DNA of 64,000 nt from Chloroflexota bacterium (GCA_022573285.1 JACZUF010000013.1:1-64000); one strand, 5' to 3'; counted from the first letter of the stretch, positions 1 through 8,507 are shown. Numbers and translations: made by a program. The notes: generated by a model not told the origin, from the sequence alone.

Positions 1-905
1 TCGGTGCCGATGCCCACGTGGTCAATGCCGATCAATTTCACCATGTAGTCGTAGTGGTCCAGGACGCATTCGATGTCCTGCTCCGGGTCGTCGCTGAGTG
101 AGTTGGGCACGGCGGTGATGCAGACCAGGCCCCCCTTGGCGGCGCAGGCCCTGAGTTCCTCGTCTTTCCTGGTGCGCCTGTTGGGCCGCAGGGTGTAGGA
201 GGCGTTGTGGCTGAAGACTACCGGCGCCCGGGAGAACTCGATGGCATCCATCGCCGTGGGCGTTGAGGCGTGGGAGAGGTCTACGGCCATGCCCAAGTCG
301 TTCATCCGGTGGACGACTTCGATGCCGAACTCGCTCAGGCCGCCTGGGTTGCGCTCGTTCATGCCGTCGCCGATGTAGTTCCTGCGGTTGTAGGTGATGC
401 CCGCGAGGCGCACCCCCATGGAGTGGAGCTGGTCCAGACGCTCCAGGCGGTTGCCGATGGGCAGGTGCTCCAGCGTGGGCATGAATCCCACCTTGCCGGA
501 CTGCTTGGCCGCCAGTATCTCTTCGGCGTTGCCCACCCGGACCACGTCTTTCTGGGCCGACACATCGGCCAGCATCATGCCAACCTCGGCCGCCACGTCT
601 TCGTACTCCACGAAGGACATCTCCGTGGCGTTCTGCAAAGCGCCGAACACGTTGGAGGTGGTCACGGTGGACCAACCGCCGTACTTCACCGCCTCGAACC
701 CCCAGGCGTAGCGGTTGGTGCGCAGGAAGTCGATGAACCGGTCCATGGCCTCCGGCAGCACGAAAGGGTGTTGGTGCACGTCGATCATGACCGCAGCTTC
801 GGCCAGAGATTGGAACCGGGTTTCTTCTTGGGAGTTCAGGGGGACAGTGGAGGACGGCACCCGTCCAATCTCTTTGACCAATGGGAAATCGTTGCTGCTG
901 GTCAT
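1..905 (-). CDS. Membrane dipeptidase (renal dipeptidase family), 3' end cut by the window
   Basis: The ORF track misses this gene because it runs off the window edge. Reading the minus strand from the ATG at 905 gives about 301 codons without a stop. Family motifs are visible in order: a DVHQHP metal-binding motif early on, VDLSHAS in the middle, then VVFSHN and finally DHVGIGT near the edge. These match zinc metallopeptidase family M19, which hydrolyses dipeptides and some lactam-like substrates. The start has GAGGGAC about 6 nt upstream. The remaining C-terminus lies beyond position 1. No signal peptide is seen, so a cytoplasmic enzyme is likely. The listed ORFs 22-675 and 270-935 are shadows of this gene. 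Confidence 0.88.
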   Translation of the reverse strand, partial: MTSSNDFPLVKEIGRVPSSTVPLNSQEETRFQSLAEAAVMIDVHQHPFVLPEAMDRFIDFLRTNRYAWGFEAVKYGGWSTVTTSNVFGALQNATEMSFVEYEDVAAEVGMMLADVSAQKDVVRVGNAEEILAAKQSGKVGFMPTLEHLPIGNRLERLDQLHSMGVRLAGITYNRRNYIGDGMNERNPGGLSEFGIEVVHRMNDLGMAVDLSHASTPTAMDAIEFSRAPVVFSHNASYTLRPNRRTRKDEELRACAAKGGLVCITAVPNSLSDDPEQDIECVLDHYDYMVKLIGIDHVGIGT

Positions 906-1017
906 TTGTCCCTCACGAGATATCTAACCGGATAGAATGGATCGAGCCCTTGGCGGGTTGGAGTGTAAATGAGGCCGGGATTGGCGTCAACGGGACGTCG
1001 GCTAGCTCCCCGGCGTC

Positions 1018-1326
1018 CTAATTCAATGATATGGCTGCTCCGGCTCCTTGGGTCTGCTCGTTGACCAGGAATGAAGCGTTGTCACGGCCGCGGGAGGTCT
1101 CCAGGTCGGCGTCGAACCGCTGGCCGCCGATGGTGCCGATAAGTTCGTAGCGTTGCTCGGTGTAGAGCCGCCCTTCATATTCGGCCCCTTTGACGTTCCG
1201 CTCTGTCTCCCCCGCCAGGTACATCTCCACGGCCTGGACCATCAGTTCATGGAATTGTTCGGTGTTCAGGTACGACGACGCCTTCAAGAAGACGTAGCCC
1301 CAGCGTATCCCTTTGTGTTCCAACAT
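1018..1326 (-). CDS. Small hypothetical protein, about 102 aa
   Basis: I do not recognise this family. The track ORF (1018-1485) would overlap the end of the MFS gene, so I prefer the internal ATG at 1326, which begins MLEHKGIRWG. Its ribosome-binding site is weak and the true start is uncertain. The predicted protein is soluble, with an amphipathic central helix and a charged C-terminal half. Codon use resembles its neighbours. It follows the two MFS pumps on the same strand and may be the last gene of that transcript. Confidence 0.5.
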   Translation of the reverse strand: MLEHKGIRWGYVFLKASSYLNTEQFHELMVQAVEMYLAGETERNVKGAEYEGRLYTEQRYELIGTIGGQRFDADLETSRGRDNASFLVNEQTQGAGAAISLN

Positions 1327-1412
1327 ATGGGCCGAATCGCTCCGATTTGCAATTATTGCCTTGCCCGGCGCCAAAATCCTATCGCACCCGGTCCGATGGG
1401 GCAAGCGATAGC

Positions 1413-2576
1413 TTATTCCTGAGTATTCGGCTGCCGCATGAACAGACCGATGACCACCGCCGAGAACACCGCCGCGCCCAGACATAGGTACCCAACCCCG
1501 GGGAACCCGCTGGTGGCCAACAACACGCCGCCCATGGCGGCCCCGCCGACGGCTCCCGTCTGGTTGCTCAGGCCCAGCAGCCCAACGCCGGTGGCCCGTG
1601 ACTGGTTGGACACCTCGGTGCTAAGAGTGAGCATCACCGGCCAGCCGACGCTGATGAGTGCAATCGCCCCCGTGGCGATGGCCACGGCCGCCCAGAGCGG
1701 GACGTCGACCGAGAACAGCAACAAGGCGGCGAGTCCGCCGGTCATAACTGAGGCCGCAATCAAGGGCATCCGGTCCTTCCGGCTCGCCACCGGACCGCCG
1801 GCGTAGGTGCCAATCACCGTGCCGATGCCCACAAACGCCATGGGCAGCGCAACCGCCCCCACGCTCATGTCGTAGCTGTCGATCAAATAGGTTGCCAGGT
1901 AGCTAAACAGCGCCATGTAGGCAATCCGCTGGGCAAAGTTAACCGTCAAGGCCGCCCTGAAGATGGGAATGGCCAACAGCGCCCGGTACCTGGAGAAGAA
2001 GGTGAAAGAACGGAGTCCCGCGCCCTCGCTTTTGGGGAACCAGAACCAGTTGAGCAGGGCGCACGCGGCCAACAGAGAACCAATGACCAGGAAGGGCAGC
2101 CGCCAGCCTCCCAAATCGGCCCCTATCGCCACCAGGGGTATGCCGATCACCGAAGACAGGGTGGCGAACGCCATCAGCCCACCCACCGCCTGGGCCCGGC
2201 GGGCCGGGGTAACGGAATCGGCGACAGCCGCCAGGCTGTTAGGGGGAATCATGCCGCCGCCAAGCCCGGTCACCACCCTCAGGGCCATCAAGATTCCGAG
2301 ATTGGGCGCGAAAGCCGAGGCCAACACTCCGATTGAGAGAAGTGTCAACCCAGCGAGAGCCACCGGCCTCCGGCCGATGGAGTCGGACAAGGGTCCAACG
2401 GTGACCACGGAGACGGCCCACGCTGCAAAAGTGACGGTGGCGAGTTGTCCGGTTACTGCCACGGAGGTGTCGAACTCCGTGGCCAAATCGACCAACAACG
2501 GAGCCAACATCAACGACGCGCTCATGGTGACGAACAGCCCCACGGCCACGGCGGCCAGGAAACGGAATTGGCTCAT
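1413..2576 (-). CDS. MFS transporter, drug:H+ antiporter-like (copy 1)
   Basis: The product is 387 aa with about 12 hydrophobic segments, the usual size of a major facilitator superfamily exporter. The N-terminal half carries the loop 2-3 motif as DSIGRRPVAL and a motif C-like glycine-rich helix (VVTGLGGGMIPP). The protein is closely similar in layout to the product of the next gene upstream on the same strand (2606-3799), including the shared segments LMLAPLLVDLATEFDTSVAV and MLGPLLVDIAEEFDTSVAVA. The two are therefore a tandem duplication 29 bp apart. The role is probably proton-driven efflux of a small molecule, and the substrate cannot be told. Confidence 0.88.
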   Translation of the reverse strand: MSQFRFLAAVAVGLFVTMSASLMLAPLLVDLATEFDTSVAVTGQLATVTFAAWAVSVVTVGPLSDSIGRRPVALAGLTLLSIGVLASAFAPNLGILMALRVVTGLGGGMIPPNSLAAVADSVTPARRAQAVGGLMAFATLSSVIGIPLVAIGADLGGWRLPFLVIGSLLAACALLNWFWFPKSEGAGLRSFTFFSRYRALLAIPIFRAALTVNFAQRIAYMALFSYLATYLIDSYDMSVGAVALPMAFVGIGTVIGTYAGGPVASRKDRMPLIAASVMTGGLAALLLFSVDVPLWAAVAIATGAIALISVGWPVMLTLSTEVSNQSRATGVGLLGLSNQTGAVGGAAMGGVLLATSGFPGVGYLCLGAAVFSAVVIGLFMRQPNTQE

Positions 2577-2605
2577 TGGGCAGCAGACCGGCGGTCAGGG
2601 TTCAA

Positions 2606-3799
2606 TTAAGCCGCCTTTTCCGGTTCCCGCATGAACAGCCGAATCACCGACGCGGAGAATATCACCGCCACCAGGCAGAAGATTCCCACCGCCGAATACC
2701 CGCCGATGGCCAGGAACGCTCCGCCGCCGGCCGCCCCAATAAATCCGCCCAGCCGGTTGCTGGCGCCCATCATGCCCACCGCGGTGGCCCGGGACTGCCC
2801 CGCCACGTCGGTCGCAAAGGTGATGAACACCGGCCAGCCGATGCTCAACAGGCAGACCCCACCGAAGGCGATGGCGACCGTGGCCCAGATGGACGGGTCG
2901 ATGGCGAACACCAGGGTCGCCGCCGCTCCTCCCGCCAACGCGCTCCCGGCGGCGAAGTTGAGCCGGTTCCTGTGACTGGCAATCACGCCGGCCCATAGGC
3001 TGCCGACCACGGCGCCCGACCCCACCACCGCCAGGGGGACCGCGGTTTCTCTAACACTCATCCCGTAGGTGTCGATGAGATAGGCCGCGATGTAGCCCAA
3101 CACGGCGTAGAACACGATGCGCTGGGAAAGGGTGGCCAGCATCCCAAAGCGGAACACGGAGATTGAGCCAAGTTCCTTGAACCGGCTGAAATATGAGAAC
3201 GAGCGGGGACCGGCCGCCGGGCCTTTGGGATACCAGACCCAGGATAAGACAAAGGTGGCCAGCAACAGCGCTCCTAACACGACGAATGGGAGCCGCCAAT
3301 CTCCAACGCTGGCCAGGACCGCGACGGCGGGAACTCCGATCACCGCCGCCGACATCATGACGCCCTGGGCGGCCCCAATAGCCCGGCCTCGCCGGTCCGG
3401 AGCGACCACGTCGGTGATGGCGGCCATGCTGTTGGGCGGGATCATGGCGCCGCCCAGTCCGGTGCCGATGAGTAACGCCATAAGAACGAAGAAATTGGGC
3501 GCGAAGGCCGCGGCCAGGACGCATGTCCCCATCAGCGACAGGCCCATCAAAGCCACCGGACGGCGTCCGAAAGAGTCAGAAAAGGGGCCGGCCAACGGAG
3601 CGAAGATAGCCCAAGAGGCAAATGTGGCCGCAGCCAACTGACCGGCCACCGCCACCGAGGTGTCGAATTCTTCGGCAATGTCCACCAACAGCGGCCCCAG
3701 CATCAGGGCCACGGTGTTGTTCAGGAACAACGCCGCCGCAATGATGGCAAAGGTCCTCGCCTGGCCCGGCGCGGGAAGGTTTGCTGCTTCGGTGGTCAT
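2606..3799 (-). CDS. MFS transporter, drug:H+ antiporter-like (copy 2)
   Basis: The product is 397 aa with about 12 membrane helices. It is paralogous to the adjacent downstream gene, with DSFGRRPVALMG in the loop 2-3 position and LIGTGLGGAMIPPNSMAA as motif C. The ATG at 3799 gives a short polar N-terminus and then helix 1 (FAIIAAALFLNN). No strong Shine-Dalgarno sequence is visible. It is likely co-transcribed with copy 1. The pair could be separate exporters of related substrates, or a recent duplication for dosage. Confidence 0.88.
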   Translation of the reverse strand: MTTEAANLPAPGQARTFAIIAAALFLNNTVALMLGPLLVDIAEEFDTSVAVAGQLAAATFASWAIFAPLAGPFSDSFGRRPVALMGLSLMGTCVLAAAFAPNFFVLMALLIGTGLGGAMIPPNSMAAITDVVAPDRRGRAIGAAQGVMMSAAVIGVPAVAVLASVGDWRLPFVVLGALLLATFVLSWVWYPKGPAAGPRSFSYFSRFKELGSISVFRFGMLATLSQRIVFYAVLGYIAAYLIDTYGMSVRETAVPLAVVGSGAVVGSLWAGVIASHRNRLNFAAGSALAGGAAATLVFAIDPSIWATVAIAFGGVCLLSIGWPVFITFATDVAGQSRATAVGMMGASNRLGGFIGAAGGGAFLAIGGYSAVGIFCLVAVIFSASVIRLFMREPEKAA

Positions 3800-3899
3800 G
3801 GGGGATCGCCGGGCATGAGTCTCAATGCATATCCAGGGAAATGAGAAACGCGACGGAGAGAAGAGATCATTGCCCGGGTATCGGCAGCCGTGGTAGAGG

Positions 3900-3972
3900 T
3901 GGTGGAGCTGCGGCCCCGATCCCTGTACCTTCCCGATTTCATCGGGACGCTCTTCCAGGGAGCTATATGCCG
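3900..3972 (-). repeat. Degenerate tRNA-Ala-like copy
   Basis: On the minus strand this ends with CAGCTCCACCA, identical to the 3' end of the intact tRNA-Ala at 4229-4304. It keeps a D-arm-like GCTC/GAGC stem. The anticodon arm is replaced by the hairpin TCCCGAT-GAA-ATCGGGA, the T arm is lost, and the 5' acceptor strand no longer pairs. The stop codon of the GIY-YIG gene (3963-3965) lies inside it. It shares the hairpin-at-anticodon architecture of the tandem copies at 4305-4630. Confidence 0.65.
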
Positions 3973-4211
3973 AGGTTCAACTTGGATTCGAGGTAGGTGC
4001 GGCTCTTCCAAGATTTTAATTGGGATTCCCTTTTCCGTGCCTCAGATAGGGACTCAAATTCCTCTTGATGAATCAGCCGCCTAGGGCGAAAATTCTTTGT
4101 TGATCTGGTCATCCCGACGTTGTGTTGCTCGACACGATTCCGCATGTCGCCGGTGCTTCCGATGTAATAACGCCCAGTGCGTTCACTACAAAGGATGTAA
4201 ACATGAAACAT
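3963..4211 (-). CDS. GIY-YIG nuclease family protein, 82 aa
   Basis: This is a single-domain GIY-YIG protein of the short YhbQ/UPF0213-like type. The motif pair appears as VYIL followed by YYIGST. A conserved arginine (MRNRVEQH) and a C-terminal segment rich in basic residues (RKRESQLKSWK) also fit the family. It starts only 18 nt after the CCA of tRNA-Ala on the same strand, so it is probably co-transcribed with the tRNA. Its last codons run into a degenerate tRNA-like copy. The family usually nicks or cuts DNA. Whether this protein mobilises the tRNA-derived repeats around it is inference. Confidence 0.82.
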   Translation of the reverse strand: MFHVYILCSERTGRYYIGSTGDMRNRVEQHNVGMTRSTKNFRPRRLIHQEEFESLSEARKRESQLKSWKSRTYLESKLNLGI

Positions 4212-4228
4212 ATCGGAGATGGAGTGGT

Positions 4229-4304
4229 TGGTGGAGCTGCGGGGACTTGAACCCCGTACCTCTTCAATGCCATTGAAGCGCTCTCCCAGATGAGCTACAG
4301 CCCC
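4229..4304 (-). tRNA. tRNA-Ala, anticodon GGC
   Basis: The minus strand folds into a full cloverleaf. The 7-bp acceptor stem GGGGCTG/CAGCTCC contains the G3:U70 pair that marks alanine tRNAs. The anticodon stem CTTCA/TGAAG encloses the loop ATGGCAT, giving anticodon GGC, and the T arm is CGGGG-TTCAAGT-CCCCG. The CCA end is encoded. The length is 76 nt including CCA. Confidence 0.96.
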
Positions 4305-4630
4305 ACTGTTGAAGTATACCGGCCTGCTATTGGCTGCGGCCCCGATTTATTGGGAGAACCCGGTGCCTTCCCGATGTCAATCGGGACGCTCTCCCAGATG
4401 AGCTACAGCCCCACTGTTGAAGTATACCGGCCTGCTAATCGGCTGCCGCCCCGATCTATTGGGAGAACCCGGTGCCTTCCCGATGTCAATCGGGACGCTC
4501 TCCCAGATGAGCTACAGCCCCACTGTTGAAGTATACCGGCCTGCTAATCGGCTGCCGCCCCGATTTATCGGGAGAACCCGGTGCCTTCCCGATGTCAATC
4601 GGGACGCTCTCCCAGATGAGCTACAGCCCC
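4305..4630 (-). repeat. Tandem array of three 108-109 bp truncated tRNA-Ala copies
   Basis: There are three units: 4305-4412, 4413-4521 and 4522-4630. Read on the minus strand, each begins with a stretch identical to the first 25 nt of the neighbouring tRNA-Ala. The anticodon arm is replaced by a perfect hairpin TCCCGAT-TGAC-ATCGGGA. A remnant of the T arm (GGGTTC) and a second hairpin of the form CCCGAT-TT-ATCGGG follow. The second hairpin is intact in unit 3 and carries one change in units 1 and 2. Each unit ends with a TATACT-containing tail just before the next tRNA start. The T arm and acceptor do not fold normally, so these are not functional tRNAs. The listed ORFs 4290-4677 are repeat artefacts. 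Confidence 0.85.
4313..4318 (-). promoter_or_regulatory. Candidate -10 box (TATACT) for tRNA-Ala
   Basis: TATACT lies 8 nt upstream of the tRNA 5' end on the minus strand. The same box is repeated at the end of each upstream tandem unit. I see no good -35 box at 16-18 bp, so support is limited. Confidence 0.35.
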
Positions 4631-4725
4631 ACGGAAGCGAGAAGCGAGAAGCGATCAGCTATCAGCTTTCAGGCTGACTGACTGCCGCATATCAGGATAG
4701 CAAAACCGACTTCCAGGTACAATGT

Positions 4726-5643
4726 TTATCCCTCGCGGGTATATTTCACCACCCGGCGGCCACGGCCCCAATCGCCGGGCATCACCACGTACAGGTCCTT
4801 GTGGGAGTCGACCCAGATGCCGTGGCAGGAACGGTGCAGCATCTCTCCCCACTGGGCCAACCGCTCACCGTCCAGGTTCAATACGCTGACCAGACCGCCG
4901 TTGTGCTCGGGGATGTAGACGGTGTCCTCATCGTCAACGTACATCAGCGCCGGGCCGATGAGCTTGGTGGGCCAGGTCGTGATGTGCTCGCCGTTCTGAG
5001 TGAACACTTGGACCCGGTCGTTCTCCCGGTCGGAGACCAAGACCCGTCCCCGGCGGTCGATCCAAACGCCGTGGGGCAGGTTGAACTGCCCGTCGCCCGA
5101 CCCGGGGTCGCCCCAGGACATGATCAACTTGCCGTCCGGGGTGAACTTGTGGACCCGGGCGTTGGCGTAGCCGTCGGCGATGAATATCTCGCCGGCGTCG
5201 TTCACCGCGATACCAGCCGGCATGTTGAACGGCGCGCCGCTGTGGGTCACGCTGGACCAGGTGGTGGAACTGTAGTCGTCCTGGGCGACCCCCGTGTCCG
5301 AACGGACCCCCTCCTCGCCGATGGTCATCAGGAGTTTTCCGTCAGTGGTGAACTTGTATACCTGATGCTTGTTCCGGTCCACCAGCCAAACGTTGTCCTG
5401 TTTGTCCAGGTAAATGGCGTGGGCGAAGGAGATGATGCCCGCGCCCCAAGACGACACGAAATTGCCGTCCCGGTCGAAGATGCAGACCGGATGGTCCGGG
5501 TCGCGGTTGAAGCAGTAGACCCGGTCCTGCGAGTCGCCGTAGACTGCGGCGGCCGGCATCTCCCAACCCTCGGGCAACTTGGCCCAGTCTTCGTTCACTT
5601 CGTAGGTGTATTTGCCCGTGCCTACGGTACTCACTGTAGCCAT
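4726..5643 (-). CDS. NHL-repeat six-bladed beta-propeller protein, 305 aa
   Basis: The protein is built from repeated NHL-type blades with signatures such as FNLPHGVWIDRRGRVLVSD, FAHAIYLDKQDNVWLVD and MPAGIAVNDAGEIFIAD, each followed by a V-x-KFT-DGK strand. This is the fold of peptidyl-alpha-hydroxyglycine lyases, lactonase-like enzymes and ligand-binding propellers. No signal peptide is present. Its start lies 24 bp from the stop of the SMP-30 family gene, so the two are probably one transcript. The function is probably hydrolysis or binding of a small organic substrate, which the sequence does not identify. Confidence 0.85.
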   Translation of the reverse strand: MATVSTVGTGKYTYEVNEDWAKLPEGWEMPAAAVYGDSQDRVYCFNRDPDHPVCIFDRDGNFVSSWGAGIISFAHAIYLDKQDNVWLVDRNKHQVYKFTTDGKLLMTIGEEGVRSDTGVAQDDYSSTTWSSVTHSGAPFNMPAGIAVNDAGEIFIADGYANARVHKFTPDGKLIMSWGDPGSGDGQFNLPHGVWIDRRGRVLVSDRENDRVQVFTQNGEHITTWPTKLIGPALMYVDDEDTVYIPEHNGGLVSVLNLDGERLAQWGEMLHRSCHGIWVDSHKDLYVVMPGDWGRGRRVVKYTREG

Positions 5644-5667
5644 TTCAATCTCCTTGGCGCTTGTCTT

Positions 5668-6567
5668 TTAATATGGGCGGATGCCCGGAGTCTTGACCCG
5701 GAAGCTGTACAGAGACACTCCGGGAGTGGTGTAGACGGTGCGGAAGTCGGGACCGCCAAAGGCGATGTTCCGGGGGACCTCGGGTCCCTTGATGACGCCC
5801 AAGCGAGTCCCGTCGGGGTCGAAGACCCAGATCCCGCCGGAGCCGGTGCAGAATATCCGGCCCAGTGTGTCGACCTTCATGCCGTCGGGCACGCCCACTT
5901 CGGCGGAGGCCATGCTGGCGAAGACCCGGTTGTTGCTCAGAGTTCCGTCAGCGGCAACGTCGAAGGCCCTGATCTTGCGGTGTTCGCAAACCAGGCCTTT
6001 CTCCGCCTCCTCGAAACAGACCTGGCTTTCCCGGCTGATGGCCACGTACAGGACGGACTCGTCCGGGGAGAACGCCAGTCCGTTGGGGTACTCGCAGCCG
6101 TCGGTGGCAACGGAGATCGCGCCGTCGGGCGCGATACGGAAAACGCCGGCGAAATCGTACTCACGGTCGGCCTCGGGCACCCGCAGCTGCGGGTCGGTGA
6201 AATAGATGCTTCCGTCAGACCGGCAGACCACGTCGTTGGGCTTGTTGAACCGTTTACCCTCCCAGCGGTCGGCGATGACGGTCACCGTGCCGTCGGCGTC
6301 CATGCGGGTGACCCGGCGGTGGTCGGCGCCTTCGCACATCAACAGACGGCCCTGGCGGTCGAAGGTGCAACCGTTGCCCTCGCCGGTGTTCTCCCGCACG
6401 ACGCTCACCCCTGCATTCTGGTCCCAACGCAGCAGCCTGTTTCCGACCAGGTCCACGAAGGTCAGGTAGCCCTCTGGGTGCCAGAGGGGTCCTTCGGTGT
6501 TGCCCAGGTCGGTGGCCAACTGGGTGTGCTCGGGTGACTCAAGGATGTCGGCGAGGTTGTCAGGCAT
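5668..6567 (-). CDS. SMP-30/gluconolactonase/LRE family protein, 299 aa
   Basis: This matches the SMP-30 family of calcium-dependent six-bladed propeller lactonases. An early glutamate in NTEGPLWHPEG, a KPNDVVCRSDGSIYFTDP motif and YPNGLAFSPDESVLYV give the expected metal-binding Glu, Asn and Asp positions. The family opens sugar lactones such as gluconolactone. It lies directly upstream of the NHL propeller gene in one operon. A TGTTATAAT extended -10 box lies about 50 bp upstream of the start. Confidence 0.9.
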   Translation of the reverse strand: MPDNLADILESPEHTQLATDLGNTEGPLWHPEGYLTFVDLVGNRLLRWDQNAGVSVVRENTGEGNGCTFDRQGRLLMCEGADHRRVTRMDADGTVTVIADRWEGKRFNKPNDVVCRSDGSIYFTDPQLRVPEADREYDFAGVFRIAPDGAISVATDGCEYPNGLAFSPDESVLYVAISRESQVCFEEAEKGLVCEHRKIRAFDVAADGTLSNNRVFASMASAEVGVPDGMKVDTLGRIFCTGSGGIWVFDPDGTRLGVIKGPEVPRNIAFGGPDFRTVYTTPGVSLYSFRVKTPGIRPY

Positions 6568-6615
6568 GGATTGCTCCGTTGGTGATGCCTAGGGCTCAGT
6601 TGATCAACAGGCGGG

Positions 6616-6624
6616 ATTATAACA
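6616..6624 (-). promoter_or_regulatory. Extended -10 promoter (TGTTATAAT)
   Basis: A consensus TATAAT with an upstream TG lies about 50 bp before the SMP-30 gene on the minus strand. No recognisable -35 box is present, as is common for extended -10 promoters. Confidence 0.5.
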
Positions 6625-6795
6625 GCATGCCGTGCGTGGCGCACTCTCTGGCGGACCTGCGCCGGCCCGTTGCCAAGCCCCGTCGGTTGACCGGCGATTG
6701 ACCGGCCAGCAGGGCTTGATTAGAATGCCAGTCACCTGCCCCGGACCTTATACCCCGGAACGGGCGGCCAGGACTGAAGGCTGTGGGAGAACAAC

Positions 6796-6984
6796 ATGGT
6801 CAACATGAAACCAAACGATTCTGTCGAGGAGATCGCCGTGGAGCTCCGCGCCCAGGCGGTCCGCCTGTGGGGCGAGCAGCGGGCCAGCGAACTGGAAGAA
6901 TCCCTGCAGCAGACCGCCCGCCAATTATGGGAGTTGGGTCAAGTGACCCCCCACCGCGACTTGGAGCCCGGCTTTTATCAATAG
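6796..6984 (+). CDS. AtzG/GatC-like small amidase partner, 62 aa
   Basis: This is a short acidic helical protein placed 53 bp before an amidase gene. It has a GGGAGA ribosome-binding site 5 nt before the ATG. Its C-terminus (HRDLEPGFYQ) resembles the end of AtzG/DUF4089 proteins, small GatC-like subunits that stabilise AtzE-type amidases. I base this on the pattern of a helix followed by a D-x-EP tail and on its position, so the family call is tentative. The overlapping ORF 6783-7028 in another frame is a shadow. Confidence 0.6.
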   Translation: MVNMKPNDSVEEIAVELRAQAVRLWGEQRASELEESLQQTARQLWELGQVTPHRDLEPGFYQ

Positions 6985-7037
6985 ACTGGGAGACCCGGCC
7001 CCTAGTCAGATTCCCAACTCTATCGTGAGGCCCAATC

Positions 7038-8396
7038 ATGCCCCAGCCCTATGAACTAACGGTGTCCCAGGCAGCCCAGCAGATTAAAGAGAAGACCCTA
7101 TCGCCGGTGGACTTGGCCCAGTCGCTCTTGGACCGTATCGACGCCACCGATAAAGACCTAAGAGCCTGGGTGACCATCGACCGGGAAGAGGTCTTGACCA
7201 ACGCCAAAGAGCGGGAAAAAGAGGCCCAGCAGGGAAAGTCTCTCGGTCTCCTCCACGGCGTGCCCGTGGGACTGAAAGACATCTTCTACACCGCCGGGAT
7301 GAAGACCGCGGCCGGGTCCAAGGTCTACGCCGACTTCGTGCCCGATTACGACGCCACTTCGGTGGCCAAGATCAAAGAGGCCGGCGGAATCATACTGGGC
7401 AAAGCGGTGACCACCGAGTTCGCCACGTCGGACCCGTCGCCCACCTACAATCCGTGGAACTTCGAACACACCCCAGGCGGGTCCAGCAGCGGGTCGTCGG
7501 TCGCCGTCGCCACCAAGACAGTGGGAGCGGCCTTGGGCTCACAGACCGGCGGCTCCACCTGCCGCCCGGCCGCGTACAACGGCATCGTGGGACTCAAGGC
7601 CACCTACGGCCGCATCAGCCGTTACGGGGTGGTGCCGGTGAGTTGGTCGCTGGACCACGTGGGCATCCTGGTGCGCACCGTGGAGGACGCCGCCTTGATG
7701 TTGCAGGTTATGTCCGGTGAGGACCCCAACGACCCCGGTTCCGCCAGCGAGCCGGTGCCCGATTTCTTGCAACAGATGACCGAGCACAACCGGCCGCCCC
7801 GCATCGGGATCGTGAGCCAGTATTACGAGGAGAAATCCACCCAAGAAGTTTGGGCCCATACCCAAGATGTGGCCCAGCGATTGGCCTCTGCCGGGGCCGA
7901 GATCATCGAACTGGGCCTTCCTGACAGCTTCAAGACGGCCCACAGCGCCCAGCGGATAGTGATGAACGTGGAGTGCGCCGCTTTCCACGAGCAGTTCCAC
8001 GCCACCCAGGCCGAGGACTACGGTCCCCGGGTCCGGTCCGGCATGGAGATGGGGATGCTGGTCCCGGCCACCAAGTACCTGCAGGCCCAGCGGCTTCGCC
8101 GTCAGTTCCGCCGGGACATGGTCCAGATGGTGCAGCAGGTGGACGCGGTGATTACGCCCACCACTCCGGCCCCGGCCCCCAGGGACCGGAACACCACCGG
8201 AGACGCTGCTTTCCAGGTGCCCTGGACCACCAGCGGCCTGCCGACGGTCACCCTGCCCTCCGGACTGAGCGAGGACGGGATGCCCCTGGCGGTGCAGTTG
8301 GGCGGGCTGCCCTTTGAAGAGGGCAAGCTGCTGGGCGCCGCCAAGTGGTGCGAATCGGTTCTCGGGGTGCAGCTCTCCCCGCCTAATTACAGCTAA
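7038..8396 (+). CDS. Amidase-signature family amidase (GatA/AtzE-like), 452 aa
   Basis: This is an amidase-signature hydrolase with the Ser-cisSer-Lys triad: Lys80 in GVPVGLKD, the glycine/serine-rich TPGGSSSGSS at about 146-154, and nucleophile Ser173 in SQTGGSTCRPA. The length is normal for the family. It is not a GatA of the Glu-tRNA amidotransferase by context, since no gatB or gatC is nearby. A GAGG ribosome-binding site precedes the ATG. It follows a small AtzG-like gene, suggesting a two-subunit amidase for small amides or carbamoyl compounds. The amidase at 14300-15655 is a close relative with the same N-terminus (MPQPY). Confidence 0.92.
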   Translation: MPQPYELTVSQAAQQIKEKTLSPVDLAQSLLDRIDATDKDLRAWVTIDREEVLTNAKEREKEAQQGKSLGLLHGVPVGLKDIFYTAGMKTAAGSKVYADFVPDYDATSVAKIKEAGGIILGKAVTTEFATSDPSPTYNPWNFEHTPGGSSSGSSVAVATKTVGAALGSQTGGSTCRPAAYNGIVGLKATYGRISRYGVVPVSWSLDHVGILVRTVEDAALMLQVMSGEDPNDPGSASEPVPDFLQQMTEHNRPPRIGIVSQYYEEKSTQEVWAHTQDVAQRLASAGAEIIELGLPDSFKTAHSAQRIVMNVECAAFHEQFHATQAEDYGPRVRSGMEMGMLVPATKYLQAQRLRRQFRRDMVQMVQQVDAVITPTTPAPAPRDRNTTGDAAFQVPWTTSGLPTVTLPSGLSEDGMPLAVQLGGLPFEEGKLLGAAKWCESVLGVQLSPPNYS

Positions 8397-8507
8397 ATAA
8401 AGTTGGATCCCAAATCTCCGCCGTGCCGGGTTGCATCATATCTCTGGGTCTGGCCGTGCAAGATATGTGGTGGCCACACAGCAAAAGCAGCCTGAGGTCG
8501 GGTCGCT

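Noticed and set aside
4413-4521. Functional tRNA-Val(GAC) read from the hairpin loop
   Set aside because: The loop has eight bases, the T arm does not form, and the acceptor strands pair only partly.
4305-4630. CRISPR-like regular repeat
   Set aside because: The units are directly abutting 108-109 bp copies without variable spacers and are derived from tRNA-Ala.
4801-6537. Plus-strand ORF of 578 aa
   Set aside because: It is antisense to the NHL and SMP-30 genes, whose motifs are clear. Its composition (Val, Gly, Asp, His rich) is typical of a shadow in GC-rich DNA.
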